A DNA stretch of 64,000 nucleotides from Mesocentrotus franciscanus (GCA_037976565.1 CP137685.1:26972327-27036326), one strand, 5' to 3'; positions 35,264-48,457 are shown, counted from the first letter of the stretch. Notes: generated from the sequence alone by a model not told the origin. Made by a program: numbers and translations.

Positions 35264-37138
35264 GTAGTTCAGTTTATTCATAATTTTACATTCACAGAAC
35301 TGTTTGCAAGAAATAAAAATAAGCATTATACATCAAGCTTTCTTGATATTCTTGCATATTTCGATGGTTGGTAGAGTGGTAAATAATGATAAGAAGGAGA
35401 CTAAAATTGCCGGATGTAGGCTGCGAGTGGAAATATCATTGTGAGTCTTTTGAAGTTGTGGGAACGAGGAAAGCACGGTATTAAACAAAAATGGAAGTAA
35501 AAGGCCGTCGTTCAAGTATACATCAAACATAAATGATTCGATGATATTTGACGGAGAGTTAGAAATAAATATCAGAACGTCCGATGTTACAGGTTATCTT
35601 GGTAAGACGTACTCATAGTGACATGATTTGGCCGTATGGATTGGCGGAGATTGCTGCTATAGATTCAGGATTATTTACTTCCATATAACTAATAGAAATG
35701 TTCGATGTTGATGTTTTGCAAAATGTATTATGCTTTGTTAATCTTGCATGGAATTTGAATAAAAGCAACCAATCAAGCACTCTATATAAGGGCTGTTATA
35801 CCTCCACATTCTATTGGGGGTGCTTTTTTAATCCTAAAGTCTCTGACAAGGAATAAAAGCACAATACGGGGGCTTTTTAGAATCCAATTTGAAACTTAAT
35901 TGGACTTGTTAGTTGTCAGCGTAAACAAGACCCTAAATCGTGAGGGGGATTTCATCATGTGTCTCCCGACGACCCCCCCCCCACACACACACACACACAT
36001 TCACACACACCCACACGCACACACCTCCCGTCCCCTGTTATTCCCGCCCATTGTTGTGTAGCTCTGCACAGGGAAATCCCTGCTGTGCGGTCGAAAAGCT
36101 CAAAATGACGTTTAGATTCACCTCACCAAAGCCAGTTTCTTACATAAGCCACTTCCGTAGTTGAAGTACTTACAGAGTACGTCATTGCTATCGTAAACGT
36201 AAAGCCACTACCCATTCGAATACAATCCCGTATTATTTCACATGGCAACGGCAACTGCACAGATATCCTGTAAATTATTACAATCCGTACACTATTTGGA
36301 ATGTTTTTCTTCTTCTCGAAATGTCAGTCCATTTATTTGTCATACGAATGGAAATTCGAAGCGATTTATTATCTGGGACGAGTAATTATTCATTTCATAT
36401 TTATCTTTTGACGATGGAATCTGTTTTAGTACGTGAGCACAACTCTACCATTTAATACCCGTTAAATGTTATTAGAGAATAATTAGGCTTTGACGCAAAG
36501 GCAGTAACCGACGTCAAAACATCGACGAAAACACATCGAGTGAAATATTTGTCAAAGGGAAATGTTTGCAAACGATTACGCTTAGAACAAGAAAGAATTA
36601 TAAAGAACTACGTTTTCTTTTAAAACAAGCAGACGAATTTAACAAACTTTTTTTCCGGTCGAAAAGTCCCCGAATAAAATTTCTAAGAATTACGAGTAAG
36701 ATACAATTATTATTAATTTATTTCAACAAAGACTATTAATACACGCTTGTAATCGAATATCATAGGATTCATATATATTAATTAATATTTTTGCTGTCAT
36801 GATATATATTGCTTTTGTATATTTTCACCTTTCCTGAGGCAGTCTGTCCAAAGAATGAAAAAAAAAATTTGGACACTACTCACTGTCCTCTAAACAGGGG
36901 AGAGGCGTCTACAAAAGTGGGGTGGAGCACCAACAGAAAAGGCTGAAAAAAAATTGGGGCACCTACAAAGGGAAACCTCAAGGGAAAATATAATATATTT
37001 AGACATTGGTAAATACCCCCTGCGTTCTGATTACATTATATGGGATGATTTTAATATATTTGTTTCTCTCTTTACATGGTCCAAGATACTACTTAATCAT
37101 CATACTTTGCAATTTGGTAATGTGGCCTGCCTATTCAT
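35264..37138. other. No gene seen; (CA)n microsatellite
   Basis: A C run then (CA)n lies at about 35973-36024. The frame 35940-36164 spans it and is spurious. The rest is AT-rich. Confidence 0.5.
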
Positions 37139-37338
37139 TTGCGAACAAGCGAAGCGACCGAGCAAAAATTATAACATTTGTGAGGTTGCGGTGCGAAATA
37201 ATACATCTTATAAAGAGGAATAAACAATCCTAATGGGGGCTAAAGCACGATCTAATTGTGAAAGACTGAAAAGTCCTTTAATACGTAATATCATTACATC
37301 AACTATAAATCCGAGCGAGCGTAGCGAGCGAATTTTGG
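37139..37338 (+). repeat. Remnant repeat with GCGAGCGTAGCGAGCG motifs
   Basis: GCGAACAAGCGAAGCGACCG followed by AGCAAAAATT at about 37140-37170, and CCGAGCGAGCGTAGCGAGCG followed by AATTTT at about 37309-37335, are two versions of one motif in direct orientation. They stand out as CpG-rich islands in AT-rich DNA. They are probably ends or internal parts of a dispersed element whose limits I cannot define. Confidence 0.45.
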
Positions 37339-37525
37339 GGGAAATTAAAGAAAATTTGCTCTTAGTCGTTCTATATTAGATTCACATGTTATGGAAAGAG
37401 GAAAAGTGGGCACTTATCAAAAGGGAAAGGACACTTATTAGAAAATAACATTTTCGTCCATATTATCATATTATTGAATAAATTATTATGATATCGTATT
37501 ATTGTTGCTGTTGTCGTCGTTATTA

Positions 37526-37638
37526 CCAATATTATTATTATTATCATCATTATCATCATCATCACCATTATCAGCATCATCATCATCATCACCATTATCA
37601 TCACCACCACCATCATCAACATCATCTCCACCACCACC

Positions 37639-37672
<34 letters not shown>

Positions 37673-37690
37673 TCATTCATCATCGTCATC
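37526..37690 (+). repeat. Compound trinucleotide microsatellite (ATT/ATC/ACC)
   Basis: About 165 bp of ATT, ATC and CAC triplets. In the three plus frames it reads as His-, Ser- or Ile-type runs, and in the minus frames as Asp, Met or Val-type runs. None of these frames should be annotated. Confidence 0.95.
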
Positions 37691-38865
37691 ATCACCAATT
37701 TACTACAAACCAAAAAAATTGATCGAGGAATATTCATGTTATTATACGCAAGGAAAAGTTTACAACCCTATATCATGATTATGATTCTGACAGTTAAGGC
37801 AAGACAAATGATTTAACATAAGTGTGTGTGACACAATCATGATGAGGTATGGGTCAAATGAATCTTAATTTTGAATAGTTATTCACTGTCGATCCAGAGG
37901 CCCAATCAGCGATTCCCTCTCCCCAATCACCGACAAAATAACCAAATTCCTTGCATTAGTAACACTACACCCGAAATGACTCGCCAATAATTCAAACGTA
38001 ATTGTCTAGTTTTTCTGCTATTACCAAGGGTGGCAAATTTAGGATCAGGGGACGGGCATGTTTTATTTTATTTTTTCACAACAGCCCACCACTTTCGTCA
38101 AATAATTCATACAGGTGCTTACACTATTGTCAGGAAATCCAATTTTCATGACTGAAATATTGACAGAAAATGATAAATGAATTTGATGTGTGAAAGTGAT
38201 ATTTAACTGTTAATCTGCGCCCTGCCCCACCCTTTAATGCATCAGCTCTTGAGAGTAATACAAAGGACAAAATATTACCGATATGATTACGGTAATACCA
38301 GACTCAATTGCATATAAATATATTTTTATGGAAAATAAATGCTAATGTTAAGCGATACCTTTTTTGTACTTATACATGTCATATCCATTACTTTTTATGT
38401 AAGATGTATCTAAATTTAACCCTCATGTAACTTTGTATAGTTTTATTCATTTTAAATGCATGTTTTCAACTTTTTACTAAGAAATTGAAATATTCTCAAA
38501 CTTCCGGTCTTGATTAGTTCCACGGCAACCCTTTTAACACTGGTATATAGAGATTATAGTTATCTTGCACTGGAAGTTATAAAACCATATTGTACATGTA
38601 CAGTAGGACCCTACTTACACAAGTGGAAAAGTTTGATATTTCGATATGCATGCAAATAGTTTTTTTAATTCCCGTCCCCGAAAAAATCAGCTCATCCTGC
38701 TCGCCTTGGCTGGTCTGTCAAATAATTATGTAAAAATTCCACTCACGTCAATCCTTAGAATTACTGATTGCTCCTAGCAAAAGAAAGATGATTTTCAACT
38801 TCGAAGATAAAGAAAAAAAGTATTGAAGATCTTCAAGAATAGATGACATTTCACTTGAAAAATTG
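37691..38865. other. No gene seen
   Basis: AT-rich; nothing recognisable. Confidence 0.5.
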
Positions 38866-39310
38866 GCTCTCTCTCTCTATCGTCATGCCTCGAGTCAATT
38901 TGCATATTGTGTAACTATCAAATTACACATCTTATACTCCTTGCCTATCTCTTCTCCTTGCCTATCTCTTCTCCTTTTCCCCTTTTCTCCATCTCTTCTA
39001 ATCTTCATTATCCCAAACATTTCATTTGTTCCCCTTTTTTTCTTCTCTTTATTTTTTTTCGACTTTTATCAGATCTGATATATTGACACCATCGTTTTAT
39101 TTTATTTTATTTTCTTTTTCATATCTCAATGTATATGAATTTTCTCTCCTTTTCTACCTATTGACCTCTCTCTCTCTCTCTCTTTCTCTTTCTCTCTCTC
39201 CCTCTCTCTCTATCGCTCTCTATCCCTTCTCTATCCCTCAACCTCTAAACTTTTTTTTCTCTACCCCCCTCACCCTTCTCCCTCTCTCTCTCTCTCTATA
39301 CATATTTCTC
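38866..39310 (+). repeat. Dispersed repeat with CT tracts, copy 1
   Basis: CGAGTCAATTTG, GTGTAACTATCAAATT, CACATCTTATACTCC and TGCCTAT.TCTTCT, followed by CTCAATGTATA and a long CT run, recur in the same order at 58993-59300. Both copies are preceded and followed by CT microsatellite. A local duplication of TCTCTTCTCCTTGCCTA lies at about 38940-38965. Confidence 0.75.
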
Positions 39311-42300
39311 TGTCATTCTTTTTTTAAATAAGAACACACAATTAATTTGTTTTCACGGAAAGCGAGTTCATAAGCAAAATGCCAACTCTCAAACGAGTAC
39401 AATGAGAAATAGAGGAAATTGCTTATATCATTTTCCCAACAATGACGTCATTATTTCAGATCTGATAAGAGTCGAATGAAAAATTACATTTAGCTGATCA
39501 ATGTGTATTAAATAAGCTATCAATTTCTATCTGTGTGCTCTGGGACGTACGATACATGCCATGTTTATACCTTTCAGCAAAACTAACCCCGGCCCGCGTT
39601 GCATTGGCGGTAAACAAGCCCACTGTGCCCCTGTAATAAGCCTGTAGCGTTTGTTTGCCTTTGCTCGTTTTTGCTTCTTTTTTCTTTGTATTGTTTCATT
39701 AACTTTGTTTAAAGACCAGTACAATTACGGCAGGCGTACGTGCAGGTGTATACGTACACTGCAGGAGGGTCCACTGCATAAAGATATACGTTTTTTCCTC
39801 TTTTTTCTTGACAGAGAATTTTCAAACTTTTAAAGTCCTCCTCCATTAGCGAGCTCTGCAATATTTGATCAAAGTTATTTAAAAAAAAACACACAAACAT
39901 ACACATTCGTGGCTCCTGAATAAATAAGTCAACATTTCGAACACTAACTGGCTTTAAAAAAAGCCTAATAGCGGTTATTTTTCCTCACCGGTCCCCGGCT
40001 TCTCCCATGGGATTAGAGCCAAAATGCGTTTTACGATCCAAACTGTCTACAGACTTAATGGCATGCATCTTCCTGGCTTTATCAAGGCTGACAGGACACA
40101 AACAAGTTATTTTTAAAACAATTTGTCCGCCGTCTTAGGCTGAATATGACCAACATTGAAAAATATATAGGTATTCAAGTCATAGTACGTGCAGTAAGGC
40201 AACTATGTATTGTCATCGTACACAGACTAGTTTGTTTTCATACACAAAAATCAGACCAGTCCTACACGTAACTAGATTAAACACGCCTTAAATGCCAAAC
40301 ACGTCTCGAGTTTTGAGCCATTAGGTAACACGGATAAAAGATTTTGATACTGATGAAGCACGTGAGAAGAATGAAAATTCTTTATTCAGAAAATAAAAAC
40401 GCCCGTGACTCTTTTCTGAAATTACAAATTTGTATACAATTTTGATGGATTTTTTACATAAACATTACTTTTCCTAAAAACAAAATTACTTTATTGGACT
40501 ATCATCATTACATAAACGAAAATCATTATAGTCTAATCTAATTAATTCTAAGAATCAGTTGAATCTTTTAAACAAAGTTACATGTTAAGTATGAAAGAAT
40601 TGTTGGGTTTTTCTTTTACTCTACAATTGGCCACACGCGCAAGATTGTTTGCAACATGACAAACAAAATCGACCTGACTTTAAGTGAAATGTCACGGAAA
40701 ATTCAAGTAGCGCTTGATTAGAATGTTATTTCGATACTACTTACTTCAGAGGATTTAACGAGAAAGAGAGCAGCAACACCATCATTCTCATTGGAGTGAT
40801 TAAAAAAGGAGACATCCGGGTAATGATGAAGATTGACTGCCACCGTGACTTTCCGATCACGTGTTATATTAAAGCAATGTTAGTTTCTGTAGAAAGATTT
40901 ATATTTTCAGGCGTTGTCGATCGTCATTGCCCTTCCTACAGATTCATTATTCGGATGTTGCTGTGTGCGATGGCGTGGCATGGGTAGAGCTGGTGGGGGG
41001 AGGGGGCAGTGCCAGAGGGGCAATCGACCCTTAATACTATCTGGATGACATGCGAAAGGTAAGGACCATGATTTGAAATCAACTTGCATCAAACAGTATG
41101 TAACTGTAAATGTCTTTACACATCAATATTCTTCTCTTTAAAGTATCTCGCCTAGTTGAAATTTAATGACTGTTCAATTCGTTATCATATTTGACAAAAC
41201 TCGAACATGCTCCCTTTTTTTTATAGCAGAAAGCTTTTTAATGGCCATTTCATAGCTGATATGGGAATTCATTAGAATTAATGGTTGATTCATAATCTTC
41301 AAAATGCGAACTGGGTTAATTCCCATTATTGCGTTATTATTAAATTCATGACTTAGGTTCAAAGCACTACAACAGTGTGTCTGTGGTTAAATGCATATTA
41401 TAGTGCTGATCATAGATTTATCAGGAATGAAACATTATATTAAGTTCATAATTATCTTGATATGGTTAATATCCCTCCTAGGTATGACGGTTTGTACCAA
41501 ATGAGATTGATATTGACTATCTACGCTCTAAAACGGTATAATAAAGTAGATAAAATATATCCAATTAAAAAAAAGGAACCTGTATTTTTGTGGGGTTAAT
41601 TTTTTTACCCATGAACCAGTTTTTATGCGTAATGCGTGAGTCCATAGGCCTCCATTTTTAATGGAATCATGTTGGATAAGCAAAGAAAATGTAAGATACT
41701 GGGAACATGCTTGTAAATTTGAAGAGATATAGAAACGTATATAATTGTATATGTTTGATATTATACATTTTTACCCACTGAAAAAGAAAAACAAAGGAAA
41801 TCAAATATATGTGGCAGTCAATTTTCACAACACGAAAGTAAGGATCTGGAACCTAGGGCAATCCAAAAGCATTGTTTATCACCTTTTTAAATGTTCGAAT
41901 ACTAAACCAAAATATTACATAATCCATACTTAATTTCCCTTGGCGATACAATTATGACAATGGCGTATTGAAATGCCCGTTGATTGATTGCTCAGGGTCT
42001 GTATGATTGTATTCTACTCTCGCAGCTTTGGGCTCTGCATTACATGAAAAGCAAAAGAAATATAAGATGAAAACCGTCAATATTCATGTCCGTCAATGTG
42101 ATATATCTCGATTGAATGCTGATTAAGCGTGATATGTCCTTCCGAATGACGCACACGCTTTTGAATTTGTTGTAACTGTAGAAAAAAAAATAGGAATAAT
42201 ATATATAAATTCCTATAACGTAGCATACCTGGGTTTTTTGTGTTCTCTGTTGATATTTTCTTTAAGACAAGTGAGGCTTTTTTTCTTCTTTTTCATCTTA

Positions 42301-42509
42301 TGCCCCTCCTCCTTCATTTCACGCCTCTCCCACTTCATCTCTGGTTTTTCTACGCTCTCCACTTTTCTCGTTTCAACTTCCCTCCTTCTACTTCCCTCCC
42401 TTTATTCCCCCCTCTCTCTCTCTCTCCCTCTCTCTCTCTCTTTTATATATATATATATGAAAATAGCAAATATAAATATATATATTATACAAATATACAA
42501 AGCTGTGAG
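39311..42509. other. No gene seen; CT tract near the end
   Basis: A G-rich patch lies at about 40990-41010 and a CT run at about 42410-42440 followed by TA repeats. Small frames (for example 41745-41933) are AT-rich and unremarkable. Confidence 0.45.
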
Positions 42510-42641
42510 AAAGAATAGTGGGAAATTATTTATCTGAGGAGGGACTGGCATAGTACTATTTTTCCAAGGGGCGAAGCCCCGAGGAAAATATAGTAGCTAT
42601 TGCCAGTCCCTCCGAAGATATATAATTTCCACTATTCTTAC
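42510..42641. mobile_element. Long hairpin with GGGGCGAAGCCCC apex
   Basis: A ~130 bp inverted repeat centred at about 42574. The outer pair is AAGAATAGTGGGAAATTAT with ATAATTTCCACTATTCTT, then GGAGGGACTGGCA with TGCCAGTCCCTCC, then TACTATTTTTCC with GGAAAATATAGTA, closing on GGGGCGAAGCCCC. A related but separate segment (CCAAGGAAAAAATAGTGGAA...GGAGCTCTGGCAG) lies at about 42948-42990, so this may be one end of a larger element reaching about 43085. Confidence 0.75.
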
Positions 42642-43089
42642 GAACTAAATGCTTGGTATATTTGTTTTATATCCCTTCTTTACGATCCGAACCGAATTGA
42701 CACCAATGTTGAAAAATCTCTTTAAAGATCAGTGTATAAGGTCAACGTTGGACTTAATGATTGGCTGGCATATGGTTTTAACGCGCTATCAATGACAATG
42801 ACAATTTATTCTCATGTCAACCTGCGCACAATTATATTAACGCGCATTTAATGAGACGCGCTATAATTGCGCATTACTTTTGATTGAACGTGTGATGTCA
42901 CAATGCTTATCTACCTGAAAATCTCAAAGAGAGCATGCGCCGTTCTGCCAAGGAAAAAATAGTGGAAAATATTCGGAGCTCTGGCAGAGATTTGTTTTTA
43001 ATAGTGAAATTATATTTTATCACGTGACCACCAATTGACCAATCATGTATTTAGAAAACTCATGAATATTCATAGAAGGGACATAAATA
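42642..43089. mobile_element. Possible body of the element started by the 42510 hairpin
   Basis: ATATCCCTTCTTTA at about 42669 has an inverse partner ATAGAAGGGACATAAAT at about 43073. The 42948-42990 segment echoes the hairpin arm. The interior has several GCGC/AACGCGC motifs at 42780-42870. I cannot fix boundaries and see no coding sequence. Confidence 0.35.
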
Positions 43090-43535
43090 TGTATATAGGC
43101 GTGAAGAAAATTCTCGCACTTTTATATATATAAATATATATATAATATATAATTATATATACATGTATATATATTCCCTTCTCTCTATGCCACTGAGTCT
43201 CTTTCATTCTCACTCTCTATTTCACTCTCCTCCCTTTTTCACTCTCTCGCCCCACCCCCACCCTCACTCTCCATCGCTCTCTCTCTCCCTCTCTCTCTTT
43301 TCCTCCCCTCCCTCTCTCTCTATCTCTCTTTCTCTCTCACTCTCTCTCTCTCTTTATCTCAAATACTGTTCTTCTTCTCCCTTTCAACTCCTTCTCTCTC
43401 CCTTTCCGTTCCTAACTCCCCCTCTTAAGGATATTTCTCTTTCTGACCCTCTAAATGTTATTTTCACGATGCCTTCCGCTCAGAGTATGCCCTCCCCCTC
43501 TCCCCCCTCTCTCTCTCTCTCTTTGTCTAACTGTC
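43090..43535 (+). repeat. TA-rich then CT-rich simple sequence
   Basis: TA repeats at about 43120-43175 are followed by CT-rich runs at 43190-43365 and 43495-43530. The 149-codon frame 43163-43612 is the longest in this area but consists of Ser/Leu/Pro repeats from the CT tract. Confidence 0.9.
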
Positions 43536-44695
43536 TCTCCATTTCATCCTTACCCGATGCGATAAGTGCATTTCAGAATCATGGCATGCTTGAATATGAA
43601 ATCCTTTTCTAGCTGGAGGAGCGTGTGGTTTCTCGAAAACTGTGCTAAGACTTAGCTCTTCACCATTTAATGCTCGTTCGATTAACCCAATTCATGAGAA
43701 TTACAGACTCATTCCGAGTACAGTGATACGGAAGCAAGAGATCTATGAATAAGGAAGCGAGAGATTCTTGAATGAGACGTGAAATCGTTATTCAGAATGC
43801 GACGTGAAATTGTTATTCAGAATGCGAGAATGGTTAATAAAATAATTGCCGACTCCTATTGCAAAGGATTTCAATTGATATTAAACCGATGACCATTGAA
43901 GAGTTGATAACCAAGTAACATTTCAATGAATGCAGTGAGATAAAAACGTGTTTTAATATTTCATTTCCAAGAGTTCTCGTGTATACGATTTACATTTGTT
44001 TTAAGTATAATTAAATACATCTCACAGAATTTGCCGACTTGTATTCTGAAAGATCGCTGCCATATCGGCTTTACCGCAGAGAAATTTTGCATTGAATCAT
44101 GCATGCTTATTATGTCTATGCTTCCTTCCCCACCCCCTCCCCCATGCTCATGTTCACGAAGTTCCACACTACTCAATCGTAATACTTATCGGTCTCTGTA
44201 ATACATATTGTCACCGATGAACGATATTTTCAAATAATTGTGATCCCCCTTTTCTCTCTATCTCGACTGATGTATGCCACAAATATTTTCTTCCCTCAAG
44301 TGTATTTCAAATGGTTATTAAAATATCCATAATATCATCGTAATGACGGATAGAATGCCTGAAGCACACCTACGGTATTACGCGAACAAAAGAGAGATAT
44401 AAACAAAATTCCTTATATGCATCGGATATAAACCATTTCCTTTAAAATACAATAATATATTTATATCGTTTGCTACCGACAGTCATGTGACAGGAAACAT
44501 GGAGGACGCTAAAAGCTAATAGCAGTTTCATTCAGAGTGATTCCAAAGCGCGGTTTAACCTCACAAAATATAACGAATTGGTTCTGCCGCATATGGAGAT
44601 CGCAAAGTGCGTCTAATAAATCCTTACAGTTCAGAGGAGCAATTTGCTTGGGGTTATTTGGCACCAGGATGATCAGAATAAATTTTCTATTCCAC
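43536..44695. other. No gene seen; short 25 bp tandem pair
   Basis: GACGTGAAATCGTTATTCAG-type units of 25 bp begin at 43776 and 43801. Otherwise nothing recognisable. Confidence 0.5.
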
Positions 44696-44905
44696 CCACC
44701 CCCCCCCCCCTTCTCTCTCTCTTTGTATATCTTCCTCTTCTTTTTTTCTCCATCTCTCTCTCTCTCTCTTTATCTTTCTCTTTCTCTCTTCTTCATCTCT
44801 CTCTATTTCTAATTCTTCCTCTAATTTCTGCCTCTATCTCTCTTTCACTCCCCCGCCCCCATCTCTCTCTCTCTCTCTCTCTCCCTATCCCATTCTCCCT
44901 CTATA
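44696..44905 (+). repeat. CT-rich microsatellite cluster
   Basis: A C run at 44698-44710 leads into alternating CT runs up to about 44905. Frames 44537-44812 and 44644-44973 follow it and are spurious. Confidence 0.95.
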
Positions 44906-46317
44906 TGTCCCTCTGCGTCTGTTATTATGTTTGTATGTCTACCTTCCATATTATGTTTCTCCTTTTAGAATGACCTAATGACCTAATGAGAGAAAGACCA
45001 AATCTACATGAATTTCAGTAAAAGCTGGATTTTAGTAATTTATAAAAGTTTATATGTATGCTGTTATTCTTTATCACGTAGATTTTTTACCGTGTAGAGA
45101 GGTATTTGAAGTCGTGTATAATGATAAGATCTCATTGCACCATTTCTTTCTCGTCCATGGTTTGACCGGATTTCCAAATGGATTTTCTTTTTCTTTTTTA
45201 AGTTTCAGTTTTCAAGTTCATTTATGTCTTATTCCACGAAATCAAAATACTAAACAGATTTGGAGGAAGAAAAAAATAAAGACTTCAAATAACAGCCTTA
45301 TATATTTGCGAATACCTAGATCTATATCAGTATATACACTGTACGTACAGCAATTACAAGAAGAAATCTTCTTATTCCTCGATAATAAATACATTTGTAA
45401 TTTGTGGATAGCATCTCCCGTAGAAATGTGCTATTCCATATTTGTTATCTTCCTTTTTTATTGAGCAATGTTGGACTATAGCAAAGAACAGATATTATCA
45501 AGCAATTGTAATTTAATAAAAATTATTTTTTAAATTATAAACCCCATCCTGCATCGGCATGATATTGAATTACGTATTAACCGTGATGATAAAGGATTGA
45601 ATGGACATTGGCCTATAGTGGTAAACATGTCAGTCCGGGGCAGGTTTCAATTGTGATTGATTTCTACAAATTTCTCGAAATTGGACAGTATTTGCCGAGT
45701 GCCGCCAGAGCTAGTTTGTCTACATCACGGCCAGCTGTTACCATGACCTGAAGGGTTTCAATGTACGTCTGTAGTGTACTTACTCTTGACACGAGAGCGA
45801 GGTTATGTTTTAAAATTATTTGCTTGGATATTATTCCTTCTGTTGGGGACGGGGATACCGAAAGTTTGTTATTCATTATTATTTGGCATTTAAAGAAGAT
45901 GAAGTATATGAATTATGTAAAATTGATTAGTCAGATAAGAACATCGTTAAAAACAGGTAATTTACATAATCCTATTAAGTGGGGTTTTTTTCTTCATTTT
46001 TGTGTTTGTTATTCCACTGGTATCAAATGATGCATTTACGTGATATGGTAATGCTCCGCCGATTATTAGTTTTATTCTTTCTGTAATTCAAATGTATGAA
46101 ATATCCAACATATTGATTGGTTACATGGAAAATTGAAAACTTGTCCAAGTTGTTTAAAATTATTATTATTTTCATATTTGTTTAATATTCAACTTAGAGT
46201 GGACAAACCTACAAATGAGCTAATTGTCTTCTGTTTAAATAATAATAATAATAATAATCTTTTAAAGTCCACTCCAAATTTTATTAAGTTAAACCGAAAA
46301 TGGAAATTATTTTTGCC
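44906..46317. other. No supported gene
   Basis: The plus frame 45054-45464 (136 codons) is AT-rich with no recognisable domain and is left uncalled. An (AAT)n run at 46238-46258 is followed by AAAGTCCACTCCAAATTTT, which resembles the terminus of the 57308 element and may be a fragment of it. Confidence 0.4.
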
Positions 46318-46507
46318 CAATTGATCGTGAGCCCGGCAGCCACTGAGCAGCGCCAGATCGACATTGCTCTATCTCCTTATTGTTGAACGCCAAACAAGGT
46401 AGCAGCAACTCCCATCTTTTAACGTCTTTTGGTCTGACGCGGCCGGGGTTCGAACCCACGACCTCCCGGTTGTGAGGCGGACGCTCTACTGACTGAGCCA
46501 ACACTCC
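46318..46507 (-). mobile_element. tRNA-Val-like SINE, minus strand
   Basis: On the minus strand the head starts at 46507: GGAGTGT, then TGGCTCAGTCAGTAGAGC (A box and D arm), an anticodon-loop region CTCACAA giving a CAC (Val-like) anticodon, and GTGGGTTCGAACCCC (B box). Acceptor pairing is only partial, so it is a SINE head and not a working tRNA. The ~115 bp body follows. The 130-codon minus frame 46307-46699 contains the peptide LAQSVERPPHNREVVGSNPG, a well-known false protein made by translating tRNA-like DNA. Confidence 0.8.
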
Positions 46508-48457
46508 GGTGTTACAAAGACATGTGATTAATTTTCTTAACTCCTCGAAGTTTAAAACAACAGAGAAAAAATGGAGGAAATAAAAATAGTATTTATGACT
46601 TTCCACCATCACATTTGAATTCCTAGTCGTATGGTTACGGAAGGAGAACTGCATGAGGTAGGAATTATGGAATACTCGTACTTCAGTTGAAATAACCAAT
46701 TCAATAATTGGTAAATAAAGGCCTTGTTTGACTTATAGGACAAGGTATGCTATAAATAAAATAGGTAATACTATCGTTGAATGTCGGTTGCATAAATTCA
46801 GAGAGAAAGAACGTGCCTTTGCATCAACGTGCATGCAAGATCAATAAATTTGAACTCAAGTCGTGAAAGGTATAGGCCTACCAAGAAGCTTCTCTTGAAT
46901 AGTATTTGGAAAATAAACCCTTCCTTTGCCTGCAAATTGATGAAATACAGTGACAAGAGCAAATTTTAGGCGAAGCAGCAACGAACGACGCATATCATTC
47001 CCCCATCCGAGACTCCAAAAGTACCTCTCGCTGTCATGTAATGCAATGCACTATCAGTTCCGGTTCAAAGTCTCTTCTCCCTTTTCTTTTCGTTTATGCT
47101 ATTTTCCACCGCGATAGAGTTGCGCCGATTAAATTGAGCGATATTGCCGCGCTACCCTCGATTCGGCGTGTCCTCATCTGAACTCTGATAGTTGACACAC
47201 ACACACAGCAGGCCTGTGGGCGAAGAGTTTTAGGCACCAGCACAAGGGAGTGTAACACCACACCTTATTATAGGAAACCACTTCCACAGTTTACCCACCA
47301 CCACCCCGAATTAGTCACTAAGTTCATCCAATACTCTAATTGGATTTGCCTGGCATTCTTAATGGAATCTAGCGATCGGATTCTGTTTTGACATACGGCA
47401 TCTGCAATCCAATGCAGCGATAGTTTGTTTTTTGGGGGTTTCCTTTACGCATTGGAAGGTGCCATTCGATCCCAGTGTTTCCTTAACTGATGTTTCACTG
47501 ATGCTTACATAAAGCAACCAAACACCTGTTTTTACTTGATTTCTCTCAAATCTAATTGCTTTGCTAGACTAATATTTTTTTCATAATAGTCGACATGTAG
47601 TCGCATGCTGATATTTAAAAAACGGCCTTGTTATTCGTATCATTGTGACGTCATAGTCAGCCTTTATCGGAATCTTCAAGTGTTATGTTGTTAAAATATT
47701 TCAAGACATTTTCGAGTACATATAAGATAACCACTTTCTCACATCAAAACGACCTCCTAGTATCTCATTTCCAAGACAAATTAATCATGCATGCCCACGT
47801 GTATACCCCCTGTCTTTTTTAAGTGTTTATGACGTATCATAAAGCTTGGGGTCACGCAAATCTAAACAAATAAGGTCACGTTAAGGGTATGTTGCCATGT
47901 TGCTGTATAATTTGAAACAGATGTGCATCATGATATTAACTTTTCAAAAGTTTAGTCGTTTATCTGTTCCCATCTTTGACACGTTTGATCCGTATCACCA
48001 CAGTATACAAATCCTAGATAATATGTGAACCTGAATACATATTCATAATGGAGATTATCAGAGGCGAGTAGTGTTAGTATGTGAATATGACCTACATAAC
48101 AACACTATGTATGCTAAAGATTATTTTTCCTAAAGTTTCCCAACCCTTCTGCATTGATGATGGGTGCATTGATACGTGGGTACACACGTGGCTGAGAAAT
48201 GGCGCCATTCCCCCAAAGGCACCATTTGTCATCTAATGAAGATGTGAATCTCGTCTGCTATAAGCTAAACGATACCCTACATATTGCTGGTTACAGTCCA
48301 CGGGGCATCGGAGACACGCCCACCCCCTCCTTCCGCCCCTAAACAAATTGGGAGAAAAGAGGAGGTAGCGTGGTCTTTTGTTTTTGCTGTTGCTTTTGAT
48401 TTTGTTGTTGTTGTTGTCAGATAATTTTAGAACTTTCCCCCCCCCGCCACAGACTTC
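46508..48457. other. No gene seen
   Basis: Short (CA)n at about 47198-47210. No recognisable gene. Confidence 0.45.

Noticed and set aside
37488..37816. His-rich and Ser-rich frames (and Asp- or Met-rich on the minus strand)
   Set aside because: All are readings of one trinucleotide microsatellite.
43163..43612. 149-codon plus frame
   Set aside because: Composed of Ser/Leu/Pro repeats from CT microsatellite; no domain.
45054..45464. 136-codon plus frame
   Set aside because: AT-rich, Phe/Ile/Lys-heavy composition and no known domain; probably chance.
46307..46699. 130-codon minus-strand frame with LAQSVERPPHNREVVGSNPG
   Set aside because: This peptide is the classic false protein produced by translating tRNA-like DNA; the DNA is the head of a SINE.
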